Source of the DNA: Tannerellaceae bacterium
Lineage (GTDB): Bacteria > Bacteroidota > Bacteroidia > Bacteroidales > Tannerellaceae
Reading direction: 5' to 3'
NCBI GenBank assembly: GCA_031280645.1
Contig: JAITGL010000027.1
Coordinates: forward strand, 1 to 14,045
Length of the DNA: 14,045 bases
The notes under the pieces were generated by a model. That model was not told the origin of the DNA. It saw only the letters and a list, made by a program, of their open reading frames with translations, and did not search any database. Each line of letters begins with the position of its first letter. Within the stretch, counting starts at the first letter, position 1. The position numbers and the translations under genes are program-made. Positions 12,538-14,045 of the stretch are shown here, piece after piece.

Positions 12538-13986
12538 TTACACAACGTAGGTGGAGGCTGAGGTGCTTCCGCCTTTGCCTGTCCAGTTGGTGTGGAAGAA
12601 CTCTCCGCGAGGGCGATCGATGCGCTCGTAGGTGTGAGCTCCGAAGTAGTCGCGCTGGGCTTGGAGGAGGTTGGCCGGCAGGCGGGCCGAGCGGTAGCCG
12701 TCGAAGTAGCAGAGGGCGGCGCTGAGGGCAGGGACGGGGACGCCGCTTGCGATAGCCGTGGTCACCACCTTGCGCCATCCGTCTTGCGCGCCGAGCACTT
12801 TCTCCTTGAAGAAGGGATCGAGCAGCAGGTTGGTGAGGTCGGGATTGCGGTCGAAGGCCTCCTTTATCTTGCCGAGGAAGACCGATCGGATGATGCATCC
12901 GCCGCGCCACATTAGGGCTATGCCTCCGTTGTTCAGATTCCAGCCGTACTCCTTGGCGGCCTCGCGCATCAGGAGGTATCCCTGCGCGTACGACACTATC
13001 TTGGATGCGTAGAGGGCTTGGCGGAGGGCTTCGAGCAGCTCTGAGCGATCGGCTGCGACGGGCGCCGGGCCTGGAAGTTGTGCCGATGCCACGACGCGTT
13101 CGTCCTTCTGGGCCGATAGGCAGCGGGCGAATACAGCCTCGCCGATGAGGGTGAGGGGCACTCCGAGGTCGAGGGCAGCCACGCCTGTCCACTTTCCGGT
13201 ACCCTTCTGTCCGGCGGTGTCGAGGATGGTGTCGACAACCGTCTCGCCCGCTTCATTGCGGTAGGCAAGGATATCGCGGGTGATTTCGATGAGGTAGCTT
13301 CCCAGCTCGCCTTCGTTCCAGTCGCGGAAAACTTCGTGCATCTCGGCGGCGGTCATTCCCAGCACATCCTTCATTATTTGGTATGCTTCGCAGATGAGCT
13401 GCATGTCGCCATACTCAATTCCGTTGTGCACCATCTTCACGAAATGTCCGGCGCCATTTTCGCCAACCCAGTCGCAGCATGGAGCTCCGTCGGCCTTGGC
13501 GCATATTGATTGGAAGATGGGCCGAACGGCCTCCCATGCGGCTACTGATCCTCCGGGCATCATGGATGGGCCGTTGAGGGCTCCTTCTTCGCCGCCGGAT
13601 ACTCCGGTTCCGACGTAGAGCAGTCCTTTACTCTCAACGTAGGCCGTGCGGCGGATAGTGTCGGGGAAGTGCGTGTTGCCGCCGTCGATGATGATGTCGC
13701 CGGGTTCGAGATGAGGTATGATCTGTTCGATAAAGTCGTCAACAGCTTTGCCTGCCTTCACGAGGAGCATCACCTTGCGCGGTCGCTTGAGGGATTGGCA
13801 TAGCTCTGCGATGGAATGCGCCGCGATGAAGTTCTTGCCCTTGCCGCGTCCGCCAACGAAGTCGTCAACCTTGGATACGGTGCGATTGAAAACGGCAACC
13901 GTGAATCCTTTGCTTTCCATGTTTAATACGAGGTTCTCGCCCATTACGGCCAAACCTATAAGTCCGATGTCTGCTAAATTGTTCAT
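12538..13986 (-). CDS. gnd: 6-phosphogluconate dehydrogenase, decarboxylating
   Basis: Oxidises and decarboxylates 6-phosphogluconate to ribulose 5-phosphate with NAD(P)+ in the oxidative pentose phosphate pathway; a cytoplasmic homodimer in known members. The N-terminal Rossmann motif is IGLIGLAVMGENLVLNM followed by FNRT, which contacts the cofactor phosphate in NADP-type enzymes. The substrate site shows VGTGVSGGEEGALNGPSMMPGG, then GAGHFVKMVHNGIEYGDMQ with the catalytic lysine and the substrate-binding HN. GTGKWT lies in the helical domain, and the C-terminus has YFGAHTYERIDRPRGEFFHTNW. The 482-residue length is normal. The frame also allows ATGs at 13995 and 13989; I chose 13986 because homology begins at ADIGLIG. 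A TAACTTTT (14007-14000) upstream resembles a -7 box. Confidence 0.96.
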   Translation of the reverse strand: MNNLADIGLIGLAVMGENLVLNMESKGFTVAVFNRTVSKVDDFVGGRGKGKNFIAAHSIAELCQSLKRPRKVMLLVKAGKAVDDFIEQIIPHLEPGDIIIDGGNTHFPDTIRRTAYVESKGLLYVGTGVSGGEEGALNGPSMMPGGSVAAWEAVRPIFQSICAKADGAPCCDWVGENGAGHFVKMVHNGIEYGDMQLICEAYQIMKDVLGMTAAEMHEVFRDWNEGELGSYLIEITRDILAYRNEAGETVVDTILDTAGQKGTGKWTGVAALDLGVPLTLIGEAVFARCLSAQKDERVVASAQLPGPAPVAADRSELLEALRQALYASKIVSYAQGYLLMREAAKEYGWNLNNGGIALMWRGGCIIRSVFLGKIKEAFDRNPDLTNLLLDPFFKEKVLGAQDGWRKVVTTAIASGVPVPALSAALCYFDGYRSARLPANLLQAQRDYFGAHTYERIDRPRGEFFHTNWTGKGGSTSASTYVV

Positions 13987-14045
13987 CATTATCATTATTA
14001 AAAGTTATACTACTGTGAATCTTAATTTCTTTAGAGCCTCTTCCA

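Noticed and set aside
12374..13268. Overlapping frames on both strands within gnd (12374-13192 and 12996-13268 minus, 12592-12915 plus)
   Set aside because: They are arginine/proline-rich or low-complexity shadows of the clearly conserved 6-phosphogluconate dehydrogenase frame.

Overview
The window looks like a chromosomal segment of a member of the Bacteroidota, most likely order Bacteroidales. The evidence is a DUF5686/carboxypeptidase-regulatory-like outer-membrane protein, a short GntR (YtrA-type) regulator next to an ABC exporter pair, and several exact matches to the Bacteroidetes sigma-ABfr promoter (-7 box TAnnTTTG, in two places with a TTG/TTTG box about 20 bases upstream). No species assignment is possible from sequence alone.

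Layout, left to right. 1-231: tandem 42-bp repeats, each carrying a 16-bp perfect palindrome, running off the left edge. 235-398 (minus strand): a probable small structured RNA with its own promoter and a Rho-independent terminator. 561-2626: an operon of ABC ATPase, membrane partner, GntR regulator and a 30-residue membrane microprotein. 2724-3485: a TauE/SafE-type permease. 3607-4095: a small four-helix membrane protein whose promoter lies in the loop of a 14-bp perfect inverted repeat. 4205-7472: the DUF5686 outer-membrane protein followed four bases later by tsaB (tRNA t6A synthesis). 7473-8148: no gene, but a diverged tandem array with an exactly constant 41-bp period. 8232-12456: five head-to-tail paralogous genes for HEAT/LRV-like alpha-solenoid proteins. 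12538-13986 (minus strand): gnd, 6-phosphogluconate dehydrogenase, separated from the solenoid genes by a strong two-way terminator.

The most unusual part is the solenoid cluster. All five proteins share an N-terminal cap and a C-terminal cap but hold very different numbers of about 29-residue repeats (I count 2, 10, 4, 11 and 1). Each start is preceded by the same 27-base leader, and small inverted repeats lie in the junctions. The proteins have no signal peptide or catalytic motif that I can see, so they look like cytoplasmic binding scaffolds of modular length. Their function is unknown to me.

The rest is largely housekeeping or membrane physiology. The ABC/GntR operon looks self-regulated. 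tsaB and gnd are core metabolism. The DUF5686 protein and the two membrane proteins serve the envelope.
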